Position numbers and translations under genes: made by a program. Positions 43,430 to 54,035 of a stretch of DNA of 64,000 nucleotides are shown piece by piece. The notes below the pieces were generated by a model. It made no database searches. It worked only from the letters and a program-made list of their open reading frames with translations, and was not told the origin of the DNA. Source of the stretch: Terfezia claveryi (lineage: Eukaryota > Ascomycota > Pezizomycetes > Pezizales > Pezizaceae). The stretch covers positions 1 to 64,000 of the forward strand of contig WHUX01000257.1 of the NCBI GenBank assembly GCA_015179025.1, read 5' to 3'. Position 1 is the first letter of the stretch; each line of letters opens with the position of its first letter.

Positions 43430-44140
43430 TTGATGACGTATCGTTATCCTACTTAATAAGTATGTTCAAGTGAGGCAGCCTTGCTATGCTACTACTAGTC
43501 TCATGCTAAGACTTTATGCACTACAGGTGAAGCCTCCGAGCTTGGAGGCCCTGATGACAAATCGTTGTCCTGCTTAATAAGTACAAAAGCAGTGACTAGA
43601 GTCTTGGCATGAGACTAAGCTTAGTGAGACACGTGCCAACCAGACTAGTGTGAGGCCAACCAGACTAGTGTGAAGCAGCCTCCGAACTCTGAGGCCCTGA
43701 TGACGTATCGTTGTCTTGTAACCAGACGTTGTCCTGCTTAATAAGTATGTTCAAGTGAGGCAGCCTTGCTATACTACTACTAGTCTCATGCCAAGACTCT
43801 ATGAACTACAGGTGAAGCCTCCAAGCTCGGAGGCCCTGATGACAAATCGTTGTCCTGCTTAATAAGTACAAAAGCAGGGACTAGAGTCTTGGCATGAGAC
43901 TAAGCTTAGTGAGACACATGCCAACCAGACTAGTGTGAAGTCAACCAGACTAGTGTGAAGCAGCCTCCGAACTCTGAGGCCCTGATGACGTATCGTTGTC
44001 TTGTAACCAGACGTTGTCCTGCTTAATAAGTATGTTCAAGTGAGGCAGTAACCAGACTAGTGTAATAGCATGAGACTAGCCTCGGAGGCCCTGATAACAA
44101 ATCGTTGTCCTGCTTAATAAGTATGTTCAGCCTTAACAAC
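43430..44140. repeat. Satellite block 2
   Basis: Six copies of the TGTCCTGCTTAATAAGTA core, all in one orientation, with a unit of about 140 bp. Two copies are interrupted by CTTGTAACCAGACG in the same place, so a longer unit (about 290 bp) has itself been duplicated (43,480-43,770 and 43,770-44,060). Inverted TAGTCTCATGCxAAGACT / AGTCTTGGCATGAGACTA pairs frame sub-units. Confidence 0.85.
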
Positions 44141-44149
44141 TTAACAGTA

Positions 44150-47100
44150 CTATCACTTACTAGGTAATGATCGGCAACAAGTATAGCAATTGCCGAAAGC
44201 GAAGTCCCCATGGTATGCTTCTATATTAGTCTGGTTACTTCTATATTATCAAACAGTAATACCTATAGGGTAACTGCAGTCGCTGGATTCGATTATCATG
44301 TCGGCACATCAGCAAGAAAAAAGTGGCGTCCAGACGCACCGCCCAGCGTCCGGACGTGAGAGCTCGCGCAAATGCGTCCTGTGCGTCTTGTGCGTCTGGA
44401 CGCCTGGCTGCATTGCAACACAATCAGGACGCCTGGCTGAGTTGTAACACAATCTGGACGCCCGGCTGAGTTGCAATACAATCTGGACGCCCGGCTGAGT
44501 TGCAACACAATCTGGACGCCATTGGGGCAACCAAAGCCGTCCGGACGCTGGTTGGCATATTTCAATGTCTGGATATTAGAGTTGCTTCCCTTGGCATCAT
44601 CAACTCAATTGATGTTGTTAATGCTATAGCTTTGGGCCCCAAATCGCTCTCGTACAATGCACACCCGCTCTAACACCAGCCAGGTGCGTAGCCGCTATTG
44701 CAGCCATTCAATATGCACGCAGCGAAAAATATCCATTGTATTCGCTAATACTTAAATACACAGAAGTATTGAGTAATAGATATATATATAGAACATGCAC
44801 TTGCTGCTTCAATCGCTCTAACACTCGCTCTAATACTCGCTCCAATAGTCGCTCTAATACTCCCTCCAATACTCACTCTAATGCTCGCTCTAATACTCGC
44901 CCTAATACTCGCTCCAATACTCGCTCTCATACTCGCTCTATTACTCGCTCTAATGCTCGCCATAATGTGCTGGGATATAGAGCGAAGGGAAAATGCGCGG
45001 GGAAGGGAGGTATATATACAGGAAAACCATAGTTGCCCAGGCCGACTGCTAAGGCCGACAATTTAGACTTTCCGAAGACAATGAGATAAGGGATAACAAG
45101 AGAAGTGGCATGACAGTGATCAATGGCGCTCAGCCCCCTTTCGCCCGCGGGTGCCGTACTATTCAATGCCTGGCCTGGTAATAGTCATATTGGGAAATCG
45201 TAGTCGTGGTATTGAGATATGTGCGGAGTTCACGCTTTGTGATATGTTTCGTAGGAATTCATGCATTCGCGGGCTTATATATATATATGCGAGAAACTCA
45301 TGCATTCGCGGGCTTATATATATATGCGAGAAACTCGTGCTTTTGGAGACTTATGTATATATATGCGAGAAACTCGTGCTTTTGGAGACTTATATATATA
45401 TATGTGCGAGAAACTCGTGCTTTTGGAGACATATATATATAAGCCCGCGAATGCATGGATTTCTCGCATATATATATATAAGCTCGCGAATGCATGGATT
45501 TCTCGCATATATATATATAAGCTCGCGAATGCATGGATTTCTCGCATATATATATAAGCCCGCGAATGCATGAGTTTCTCGCATATATATATATAAGTCC
45601 CCAAAAGCACGAGTTTCTCGCATATATATATATAAGTCTCCAAAATCACGAGTTTCTCGCATATATATATATAAGTCTCCAAAAGCACGAGTTTCTCGCA
45701 TATATATATAAGCCCGCGAATGCATGAGTTTCTCGCATATATATATATACCCGCGAATGCATGAATTCCTACGAAACATATCACAAAGCGTGAACTCCGC
45801 ACATATCTCAATACCACGACTACGATTTCCCAATATGACTATTACCAGGCCAGGCATTGAATAGTACGGCACCCGCGGGCGAAAGGGGGCTGAGCGCCAT
45901 TGGTCACTGTCATGCCACTTCTCTGGTTATCCCTTATCTCATTGTCTTCGGAAAGTCTAAATTGTCGGCCTTAGCAGTCGGCCTTGGCAACTATGGTTTT
46001 CCTGTATATATACCTCCCTTCCCCGTGCATTTTCCCCTCGCTCTAGATCCCAGCACATTATGGCGAGCATTAGAGCGAGTAATAGAGCGAGTATGAGAGC
46101 GAGTATTGGAGCGAGTATTAGGGCGAGTATTAGAGCGAGTATTAGAGCGAGTATTAGAGAAGTATTAGAGCGACTATAGGAGCGAGTATTAGAGTGAGTG
46201 TTAGGGCGATTAAAGCAGCGAGTGCATGTTTTATGTATATATCTATTACTCAATACTTCTGTGTATATAATTATTAGCGAATACAATGGATATTTCCGCT
46301 GCATGCATATTCAGTCGCTGCAACAGAGGCTACGCACCTGGCTGGTATTAGAGGGTCGTACATACAAGCTGGTGCATTGTAGAAGAGAGCGATTGTGGGC
46401 CTTCCGTTAGCAACGCCAGCGGTAGAACCTGTAGCGTTGGGGACCAGCAGCCCGTTCCATCTTGCGTCCAGGAGGCGCGAGCATCTGCAAAGCGCGTGTG
46501 TTGCGTCCCAGACGTGTGAACACACTTGTGTTGCGTTCTAGGAGCAGAAGCACGCTTGTGTTGCGTCCTGGATGCGGGAACACCTGCCATAGGCGAGTGT
46601 TGCGTCCCAAGCGCGGGCGCCAGCTGCTAGTGCGTCCCGACGCACGAGCACCAAGCTTTGGCGTCCTGATCTTGAGTTTTCGTCCTGTGCGTCCCGTGCG
46701 TCCTATGCGCCCGGACGCACAGGACGCAAACACGATTTCTTGCTGATGCAGCTCTCTCAGGGTGGCCGTGAACTCGCTATAGTATTCACAACCTCAGCAG
46801 CACCTGCAACGCCCCTTCTACTGTAGTGCTCCCAGCCCATGACCACGCTCCACCATATATGGCTGTTCACTTTATAGATAGACTCCCTATGGGTCTCTAA
46901 TATAACTGACATAAGCATAGAGCCTAAGCCAACCTTCATGGATTTGCTACATGCATTTCAGGATGTCAAAAATAATATTACATGTTTAAACAGCTTCCTT
47001 GGAATGGTATTTGCTATATTGTAAGAGCCCTAACTGTGCTATTTTCATACAATTACGTCTGTGAGACCTCTAAGTATGCCTTTACATGTTTTCGGAGGCC

Positions 47101-48210
47101 TTGGCAGTCCCAGCCGTCTCTACCACCTTCGGCTCTTTGGAAAACCTATATAGGAGGCCCCCCTACTCCCATAACTCCAGCCCATGCAATTCAACCTCTT
47201 TCATTGTCCATATAGGCTTGATTGAGAGATTAGGGTGCCCTTAAACATTCCGCAAGTGCGGTTGCTGGCATTCTAGACGTACATCCTTCTTTGATCCCTG
47301 TCTGTCCCGTCAAAAACCTTCTTGATGCATCTCAATCTTTTGGTTGGGCTCAAGCACCCAAAAACAATCAAATTCGGGTAACTATACCATGCTTAAGGCC
47401 CGTTTTAATATCTTAACGCTAGTCCTCATCATGCCTAACTATGCTTATACGCCACCTTAGTGGCTCGATTGGAGGGGCCTTTGGTGAGGTTTTAGAAGGA
47501 GGGGGAGGGGGTCAAAGTTGGAATATCTCACGAGCCCTTGCAAACCAATACTATAAAGCCTGCTGAAGGCACCCTAAGCTCTCAACCAAGCCCATATTGG
47601 CCATGAGAGAGGTTGAATTGCATGGGCTGGAGTTATGGGAGCGGGGGGGGGTCCTATATAGGTTTGCCAAAGACCCTAAGGCAGTAGAGACGGCTGGGGC
47701 TGCTAATGCCTCCGAAAATATGTAAAGGTATACTTAGAGGTCTCACAGACGTAATTGCATGAAAATAGCATAGTTAGAGCCCTTACTATACAGCAAATAC
47801 CATTCCGAGGAAGCTGTTTAAACATGTAATATATTATTTTTGACATCCTGAAATGCATGTAGCAAATCCATGAAGGTTGGCTTAGGCTCTATGCTTATGT
47901 CAGTTATATTAGAGACCTATAGGGAGTCTATCTATAAAGTGAACAGCCATATATGGTGGAGCGTGGTCATGGGCTGGGAGCTCTACAGTAGAAGGGGCGT
48001 TGCAGGTGCTGCTGAGGTTGTGAATACTATAGTGAGTTCACGGCCACCCTGAGAGAGCTGCCGACATGATAATCGAATCCAGCGACTGCAATTACCCTAT
48101 AGGTATTATCATTTGACCATTTGATAATATAGAAGAATACCGTAGGGACTTCGCTCTCGGCAATATATCTGGTTGCTATATGTAGCCGATCATTACCTAG
48201 TAAGTGATAA
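44150..48210. mobile_element. 4-kb palindromic (foldback-like) element, nested insertion included
   Basis: Two long arms are inverted about a centre at 45,514. Matching pairs include TATCACTTACTAGGTAATGA (44,151) with its complement ending at 48,209, GTAATAGTCATATTGGGAAA with its complement near 45,840, and CACGCTTTGTGATATGTTTC with its complement near 45,780. Arm order from outside in: unique DNA, a GCGTCC-rich tandem (44,320-44,530 / 46,450-46,730), about 250 bp unique, a CTCTAATACTCG minisatellite (44,815-44,960 / 46,066-46,200), about 290 bp unique, and a 35-40-bp TTCTCGCATATATATATAAG minisatellite at the centre. No transposase. The right arm is split by the palindrome at 46,749-48,060. 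A second family member is at 62,090-63,345. Confidence 0.8.
46749..48060. mobile_element. 1.3-kb long-inverted-repeat element nested in the larger palindrome
   Basis: Arms of about 500 bp (46,749-47,250 and 47,560-48,060), roughly 95 % alike by eye, begin CAGCTCTCTCAGGGTGGCCG and surround about 300 bp of unique DNA. The uninterrupted left arm of the host palindrome reads ATGTCGGCACATCAGCAAG at 44,298-44,316, whereas the right arm reads ATGTCGGCA at one junction and GCATCAGCAAG at the other. The element therefore inserted at this CA. No coding capacity; identical short frames on the two arms are shadows of the symmetry. Confidence 0.85.
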
Positions 48211-48289
48211 TAGGGGTCTTGGCATGAGGCTAGCCTTAGCGAGGCAGCCTTTGGCCGTTCTACTACAGTGTGAAGCAGCCTCCGAACTC

Positions 48290-49160
48290 GGAGGCCCTGA
48301 TAACGTATCGTTGTCCTGCTTAATAAGTATGTTCAGCCTTAGTGAGGCAGGTGCCAACCAGACTAGTGTGAAGCAGCCTCCGAAATCTGAGCCCTGATGA
48401 CGTATCGTTGTCCTACTTAATAAGTATGTTCAAGTGAGGCAGCCTTGCTGTGTTATGATACTACAGTGTGAAGCAGCCTCCGAGCTTGGAGGCCCTGATG
48501 ACGTATCGTTGTCCTGCTTAATAAGTATGTTCAATTTAGGCAGCCTTGCTGTGTTATGATACTACCGGTACAGTGTGAAGCAGCCTCCGAGCTTGAAGGT
48601 ACTGATGACGTATCGTTGTCCTGCTTAATAAGTATATTCAATTGAGGCAGCCTTGCTGTGTTATGATACTACCAGTACAGTGTGAAGCAGCCTCCGAGCT
48701 TGGAGGCACTGATGATGTATCGTTGTCCTGCTTAATAAGTATGTTCAATTGAGGCAGCCTTGCTGTGCTACTACAGTATGAAGCAGCCTCCGAGCTAGTC
48801 TGGTTGGCACTACCCCTCATAGAGGCTCCGAGCTCGGAGGCCCTAATGACGTATCGTTGTCCTGCTTAATAAGTATATTCAGTCTTCTGAAGCAGCCTCC
48901 GAACTCTGATGGCCTGATGACAAATCGTTGTCCTGCTTAATCAGTATGTTCAAGCGTGGCAGCCTTGGCTGTGCTACTACAGTGTGAAGCAGCCTGCGAG
49001 CTCGGAGGCCCTGATGACATATCGTTGTCTGCGTAATAAGTATGTTCAGCCTTAGTGAGGCAGGTGCCAACCAGACTAGTGTGAAGCAGCCTCCGAACTC
49101 TGAGGCCCTGATGACAAATCGTTGTCCTGCTTAATAAGTATGTTCAAGCGTGGCAGCCTT
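48290..49160. repeat. Satellite block 3
   Basis: Nine copies of GTATCGTTGTCCTGCTTAAT-type core in direct orientation, with a unit near 105 bp: a GTGAAGCAGCCTCCGAGCT palindrome segment, the core, then GTTCAAGTGAGGCAGCCTTG. Inserted TAGTCTGGTTGGCAC pieces lengthen some units. Homogeneity is highest at 48,440-48,770. Confidence 0.88.
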
Positions 49161-49489
49161 GGCTGTGCTACTACAGTCTGAAGTAGTCTCATGCCACCAC
49201 GAGTCCACTTGGTCGATCTCAACAACCAGCGGGTTTCCGACGTGGATTTTGCAGGAATCGATAGGGATAACCTGAGCAAGAATATCTCATTTTGCCAGAA
49301 ATACCCAAGAACCACAAAATCCCCCACGAGATCAAGTTTTCATCGTTCTGAGGACTTCTGTCAAGAATTTTTTTTTTTTAACCGCACAATCGTGACCCCC
49401 CGCGTTGCTTTTGAGATTCTAATTTGAAGAGTACTAGCGCGGCACGTTGCAATACCAGCTATCAGATCAGCACGCATAAGGCAGCAACG

Positions 49490-49940
49490 ATGCCGAAATC
49501 GGGGAAGGGCAAAGGCCGGAAGGCAGGCGGACCACAACACTCCTGGTCTGTCCAACGCGTCACCGAAATTTAAGTCACAGGAGCGTGAATAAAGACAACT
49601 TGCAACTCCGGATGCAACTCCACTAGCTGCAAGTAAGGCTCCAAAGTCAACGATACAGGTATTAGGGAAAGTCAAGGAGATAAAGATAGAGGAAGAGATT
49701 GATATAACAGGTGGTTGTCGGAGTGAGGTTGAGGATGAGAATGAACCCAGTTATGGACCATGGAGTAAAGGTAATCCAGCAGGGTTTCTGGATTCAGGGG
49801 ATGAAGAGTTGATTGAGGAGATAGGGAGGGAGTGCGAGGAGTTGATGAGAAATCAGTTATCTAAGGATGATTGGAGAAGTAATGCAGCTGAGTTAAATTT
49901 TTGCATTGTAGCAGCCCACTTCCATCTCATAGCTGCTTGA
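49490..49940 (+). pseudogene. Unrecognised protein start, broken frame
   Basis: An ATG at 49,490 opens MPKSGKGKGRKAGGPQ. About 55 bp on, the neighbouring frame continues TPGLSNASPKFKSQERE, meets a TAA at 49,585-49,587, and then stays open for 117 codons (KAPKSTIQVLGKVKEIKIEE, then DSGDEELIEEIGRECEELMR) to TGA at 49,937-49,939. The protein would be basic first and acidic later, with no recognised domain. The join is interpreted as a one-base frameshift plus one stop; an intron is the alternative. It may be the N-terminus of a transposon protein. Confidence 0.4.
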
Positions 49941-50062
49941 ACGCTTGTATCGACCAAGATGCAGAAACGCGCAATTGGACTTGGAAGCGGATTTGGAAGC
50001 GGACTTGGTTGAAGACTTGGAGTATTTCATTACTAAGTAACCATTCATGTTGATAAGGAAGC

Positions 50063-50146
50063 TAGTCTCATGCCAAGACCCTTCTGCTAGTTGTTCTGAC
50101 GAACGCATAGAGTCTTAGCAGAAAGGTCATGCATGGCATGAGACTA
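50063..50146. repeat. 84-bp inverted-repeat element with TAGTCTCATGCC ends
   Basis: TAGTCTCATGCCAAGAC at the left is matched by GGCATGAGACTA at the right, with CTTCTGCTAG / AGCAGAAAGG inside. The same termini occur in satellite blocks 1 to 3. Confidence 0.7.
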
Positions 50147-50278
50147 AAGGAAGCATAGTGTTATTTCAGTATTGAGTACAATTCATGTTTGTATGCGCAG
50201 ATGTTTTTATCTTCCATTTTTTTTTTTTTTTTATAACTCATTTTTATCTTCCTTGTACTCCGTACCATCAATTAATTA

Positions 50279-50605
50279 CTACATTAGGTTATCGCATTCC
50301 CCGGCAGGATAGTATTCGTTGGTAGAACATCCCTCCCAAGAATCGTGTGGCTTCCCGGCAGGACGTCCCATTCGCAAATCCGTAAAATTCCCGGGCAGGA
50401 CAGTACCCTGCGTTCTATCCTTTTCCCATACAAAATCCTCCAATATGTAGCGTTTATGCCTCTTCATGCAAGGGTGGGTACGAAACCTTTTGCCGCCTAA
50501 CTGTAAGTATGTATCGCTATAATTAAAATCCGAATAAATGCTGACGAATATTGTCCAGCCTCCTGAGGAGTTCATGGCAGTACACGACCAGACAGTGGCG
50601 ACCAT
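50279..50605 (-). CDS. Hypothetical 108-aa frame
   Basis: True ATG at 50,603-50,605 and no internal stop. It has five Cys, a C-terminal Gly/Pro-rich part (TVLPGNFTDLRMGRPAGKPH) and no convincing signal peptide. The DNA contains three near-copies of TTCCCGGCAGGA, which give the LPGN / RPAGK / YPAGE repeats. It could be a small gene or chance. No relatives recognised. Confidence 0.3.
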   Translation of the reverse strand: MVATVWSCTAMNSSGGWTIFVSIYSDFNYSDTYLQLGGKRFRTHPCMKRHKRYILEDFVWEKDRTQGTVLPGNFTDLRMGRPAGKPHDSWEGCSTNEYYPAGECDNLM

Positions 50606-50789
50606 AGTCGTGAAGCTTGGTTAATAGTCGGGGGCCCATGTGAGTAATGAAAATTAAAAGGGGCAAGTCTCCGCAACCCCTCGAAAATTACTGAAGCGGG
50701 ATCAGACAGGCGTCCAAGGCAATTAGAAGCAATGCACGGACTGCCAAAGGCTTCGGCGTCTGCAGACCAGAGTGGAATCTTTTTAAATT

Positions 50790-51945
50790 TCTTTTTTTTT
50801 TAAAAATACTTGTTACTCCTATGCGGCCCCGTCAAGGGGTCCATGAGGAGCCGCTCGGAAACCCGAGTGGATTCAGGGGTTAGGCAAGTTAATCTGCCAG
50901 ACCCGCGCGAGTTGAATACACAAAACGAGAGGAGACTCATGATTAGGGTACTCTCATGCTTTAGCAGTGCCGGATCAGCCCGAGGGTCCTAGCCCCGGAC
51001 GAAAACCCTCTCGCAGCTGGAAAAAGACAAAACCTTCTGCCCAAATCCTCGAAGGTGGCAAAATCATAATAAGCTCTCGGTGGTAAAGAAAACAACAGGT
51101 GAAGACCCAAAAACCCAAACCCTATTCCCCATAATTGCACATGGGATAATCCTCTGCTCCAGTCTTATGTTGTGGTTCGGAAGATATTCCTCCCCATGCA
51201 GACCCGTGCCTGATGTTGATCTCTTCTTTCAGGTAGATGACTAGCGACGAAACTGACTTTCCGGCCCTCCTATCTTCTTGTAGCAGCCAGCGGGTACCCA
51301 AGATCTGGGTCTTCTGATAGTCCTCGTCGATCCAGCGGCACATCAAACCGGGCTCGTATTATGTTAGGGCTCCGTGTTACCATGTAGGACTACGGTTCGT
51401 GCTTGTGTTGTTGCCTTTTTGGAGGGCGTGGTCGGTGGTGGAGTCATCCTCGCCGGCTCTTCGCCCTTACCCTGTGGTGTTTGATGGGGACTTTGCTTCA
51501 GGAGTGGGGGGTGGTACTTCTTCCGCCCTACCTTTGACTTTATCTTTTGGTAGTAGGGGACCTTGTGTTGTGCGTTGTTGCCAGGTGTCAGTTGCTGTCT
51601 CCGTATACGTGCGTGCTGGAGTGGTTGGAGGTGTGGTCTGCGTGTATGTGCGTGCTGGTGGCAGATCAGTATTGGTGGACACGCTGTTCATCGTTGTCTG
51701 TTGTGTTGTGGTTTGGGTGCTCGTATTCGATACTGGGGTCTTTGGTGGGAATGCGGTCTGGACGCTTGTTCCTATCGCTACCAGTGGGGGCGTTTGGGTC
51801 ACAGCCTCTTCCTCCGTCGAACTCCGAACCTTCTTGTGCCTGAGTACCGCCGTTGCAGACTGAAATCGCTCATAGGCCCTTGCCCCCAATAGGGGACCAG
51901 GAGGTGGGTAAAATTTTAGTCCGTTGTGCTTTGCCAACATTCTTG
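50790..51945 (-). mobile_element. Internally deleted LINE: ORF1-like frame joined to LINE 3' end
   Basis: The 3' terminus (T-run at 50,792-50,801, then ATGCGGCCCCGTCAAGGGGT and GGCAAGTTAATCTGCCAGAC) matches that of the LINE at 8945-9180. Only about 130 bp further on, the minus strand carries an ORF1-like protein in two frames: 51,467-51,940 (ATG at 51,940; Thr/Gln/Pro-rich, STQTTTQQTT and SVSTNTDLPPARTYTQ) and 51,122-51,346 (ILGTRWLLQEDRRAGKSVSS then VIYLKEEINI). The ORF2 of about 4 kb is missing. This suggests a non-autonomous derivative. Confidence 0.6.
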
Positions 51946-52269
51946 TGATGCCGATGAGGTAGATGTGTCACGGCTCACTGAATATAGACTGAAAGGGCGA
52001 ACTGATTGGAAAGTAGGGCGCTTAGGGATGTTGGAATGTATGGGCGCTTAGGTATTGTTGTAAACTCGCAGGGATTGATTCCTATATCAGCATCCCCAAT
52101 CCTACTCACTGGTATTCTCTCTCTTCACGCAACGTCCTGTATCTTAGCCGTGCTGAATACATACGTTCCTCCTTGTCATGGAACCTCTCTCTATATCCAT
52201 AGTTCATAGCCTGCGCTCCTTGGAAGTGCTCATAGCTATTGCCCGGTTAAAAAGTGCCATTCTGCCTGC

Positions 52270-53185
52270 GTCTTCTTATTGACCGGATCGGGGAAGGGAT
52301 TTAGCTTCAACAATTGAATACTTATACCAGATGGTTTCTATATGCTTGTCGACCAATTTCTCTTGCACCACATTCCTCAGCCATTCCCGATCTTCCTTGT
52401 ATTGGTGAAAGGTGAATACTCGGGGAATTGTGGTGTGTAATGCCTGTTTTGGCTCCCGACAAATTGTGGTGGGTATGAACAGTGTTCGCACTGTGGTAAT
52501 TGAGGGGAGAAGAGATATATTCATTCGATAGAAACAGGAAAGAGGAGGAAGAAGAAGAACAGAAAACTACATTATTAAATAGACAATCAGCGGCATTATC
52601 ACAAGCTCGTTGCTAATATCATGACTTTTCTTCTCCGTGACCCTGGGACCCTTGACTTCCCCATTCAGTGGTTTTCCAAGCCTCTCAAGCCTTGCTCTGC
52701 ATTCAGTCCCCTTCACCCATTGCATGCCTTGGACACCCGCTCATGCCTTGGACAGCCGGCAATTACCTTTGCTCAACAGGGTAATGGTTTAAAGTCACGG
52801 AGAAGGATTTCAAGCGCGAATGGCTCATTTTGCAGTTGCTCCAGGCTATCAGGTTGTGGTAGGTATGGCGGGAGTCTCGTAGCTCTTGTGCTGTGGCTAT
52901 TAGTTCTGTGGGGTAGACGGTGATTGGTGATAGTGGCTCTGGATGCACGGTGACTGGCAGCCGGCTCTTGAGTGGTGGATTTACACGATCCATCTTCCCT
53001 GTCTCCTTCCCTTGTCTGGCATATTGTTGGCTGCGTTGCTTGCGGTGCAGGGTGTTGGCCAATCAGTACCATATAGTTGTGTGAGAGTTATCTCGATTCT
53101 AACTCGTTGTTGGTGAGTAATGTGAGCCAGCGATGTGAGCGGGCAGGGAGATACTGTAGGTGGGACAGAAGGTGTCGGAGTCATC
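52270..53185 (-). other. Coding-like minus-strand frames, unassigned
   Basis: Two areas look protein-like: 52,276-52,524 (ATG; IPRVFTFHQYKEDREWLRNV then KLVDKHIETIWYKYS) and 52,763-53,184 (two frames rich in Pro, His and Arg, one with LEILLRDFKPLPC). They may be parts of one LINE ORF1 5' region or of an unrelated gene with introns. I could not join them convincingly. Confidence 0.3.
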
Positions 53186-53439
53186 TTGGTGTGGATTGGA
53201 GGGGAGCGAGCTGAGTGTGTTGAAGTAGCAGGAAGTTGATACCAGCTCGTACAGAAGAATTGCAGGATATCACGAAATTCTTGAGCTTCACGGATGTGGA
53301 AGAGGTGATAGATGGTCGCTGGGTGTAAATCTGGGGTATGTCGTAGCCGTCGTCAAGCTCTCTCGATTGAGGTTGTTCCGGTGCCCGGAGGCCTCTTGTG
53401 TCGTGAGATACGAGCTCTTGTAGTAATTTTGGCTCTGTG

Positions 53440-53885
53440 CTGGTGGTTGTTGATCCCAGAGTGGAATCGACACGCTCTCTCGGCATGTACTGGCTAAGAA
53501 AAAACGAGAAAGGACCACAAGAATCTGGGCCCATAGGTAAGATCGACAAGGCCGACTCCAGCGGCTGCCTGTGCGGACATCACACCCAGGACGGTCGACA
53601 TATCACCTATGTCCTTCTTTGTTATACAAAGAAGAAATACTTGTTACTCTTATGTGGTTCCGTGTCCGGCGCTAAGTACAAAATAAGACGGGATTCCCAA
53701 GCGGTCATTACCCGGCTGGTGCCAGAGGACCCCGGAGGACCTGAATGGAGCCCCCTCCCCCAAACCGACAAAAGGATCCCTTCGACGGGGGCCTCCTGAT
53801 GGTCCCTTACTGGGACCGAAAAGGAAGAGGGAATATATATATATATATACATTTTTTTTTAAAAAAAAAGAATTCCGGTTCATAG
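53440..53885 (+). mobile_element. Plus-strand LINE 3' fragment abutting a second LINE-tail piece
   Basis: 53,460-53,620 encodes ESTRSLGMYWLRKNEKGPQE and a CLCGHHTQDGRHITYVLLC finger, the RNase H-distal end of a Tad/I-like LINE on the plus strand. At 53,635 it is joined to AAATACTTGTTACTCTTATG, which on this strand is the start of the tail-end repeat of minus-strand LINEs (compare 50,803). A (TA)n and T/A-run at 53,831-53,870 ends the unit. It is a chimera of two opposed fragments. Confidence 0.55.
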
Positions 53886-54035
53886 TATAGTCGTGAAAGC
53901 CGACTTCCTTATAAAGAGACTAGCGTTGCCCTGTGCCGGTGGGGGGTCTTGGCATCTACCTTCGTAGACTCAGTCCCCATGAGCTATCCCTACACCTTCA
54001 CATAGTCTTTATCATACTGCTACCGCAACCCCTAC

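Noticed and set aside
45151..46304. Matching pairs of frames on both strands (for example 45,151-45,573 plus and 45,390-45,872 minus).
   Set aside because: They mirror each other because the DNA is a palindrome with a TATATATA minisatellite; composition is Tyr/Ile from simple repeats.
46757..48052. Two near-identical 60-codon frames on opposite strands (46,757-46,939 and 47,870-48,052).
   Set aside because: They are the two arms of the nested inverted repeat; there is no evidence for a protein and no domain.
48290..49160. Hammerhead-ribozyme-like CTGATGA in each satellite unit next to a CCTCCGAGCTCGGAGG palindrome.
   Set aside because: The following bases do not form stem II, and no GAAA segment sits in the required position before a third stem. 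The similarity is limited to the heptamer.
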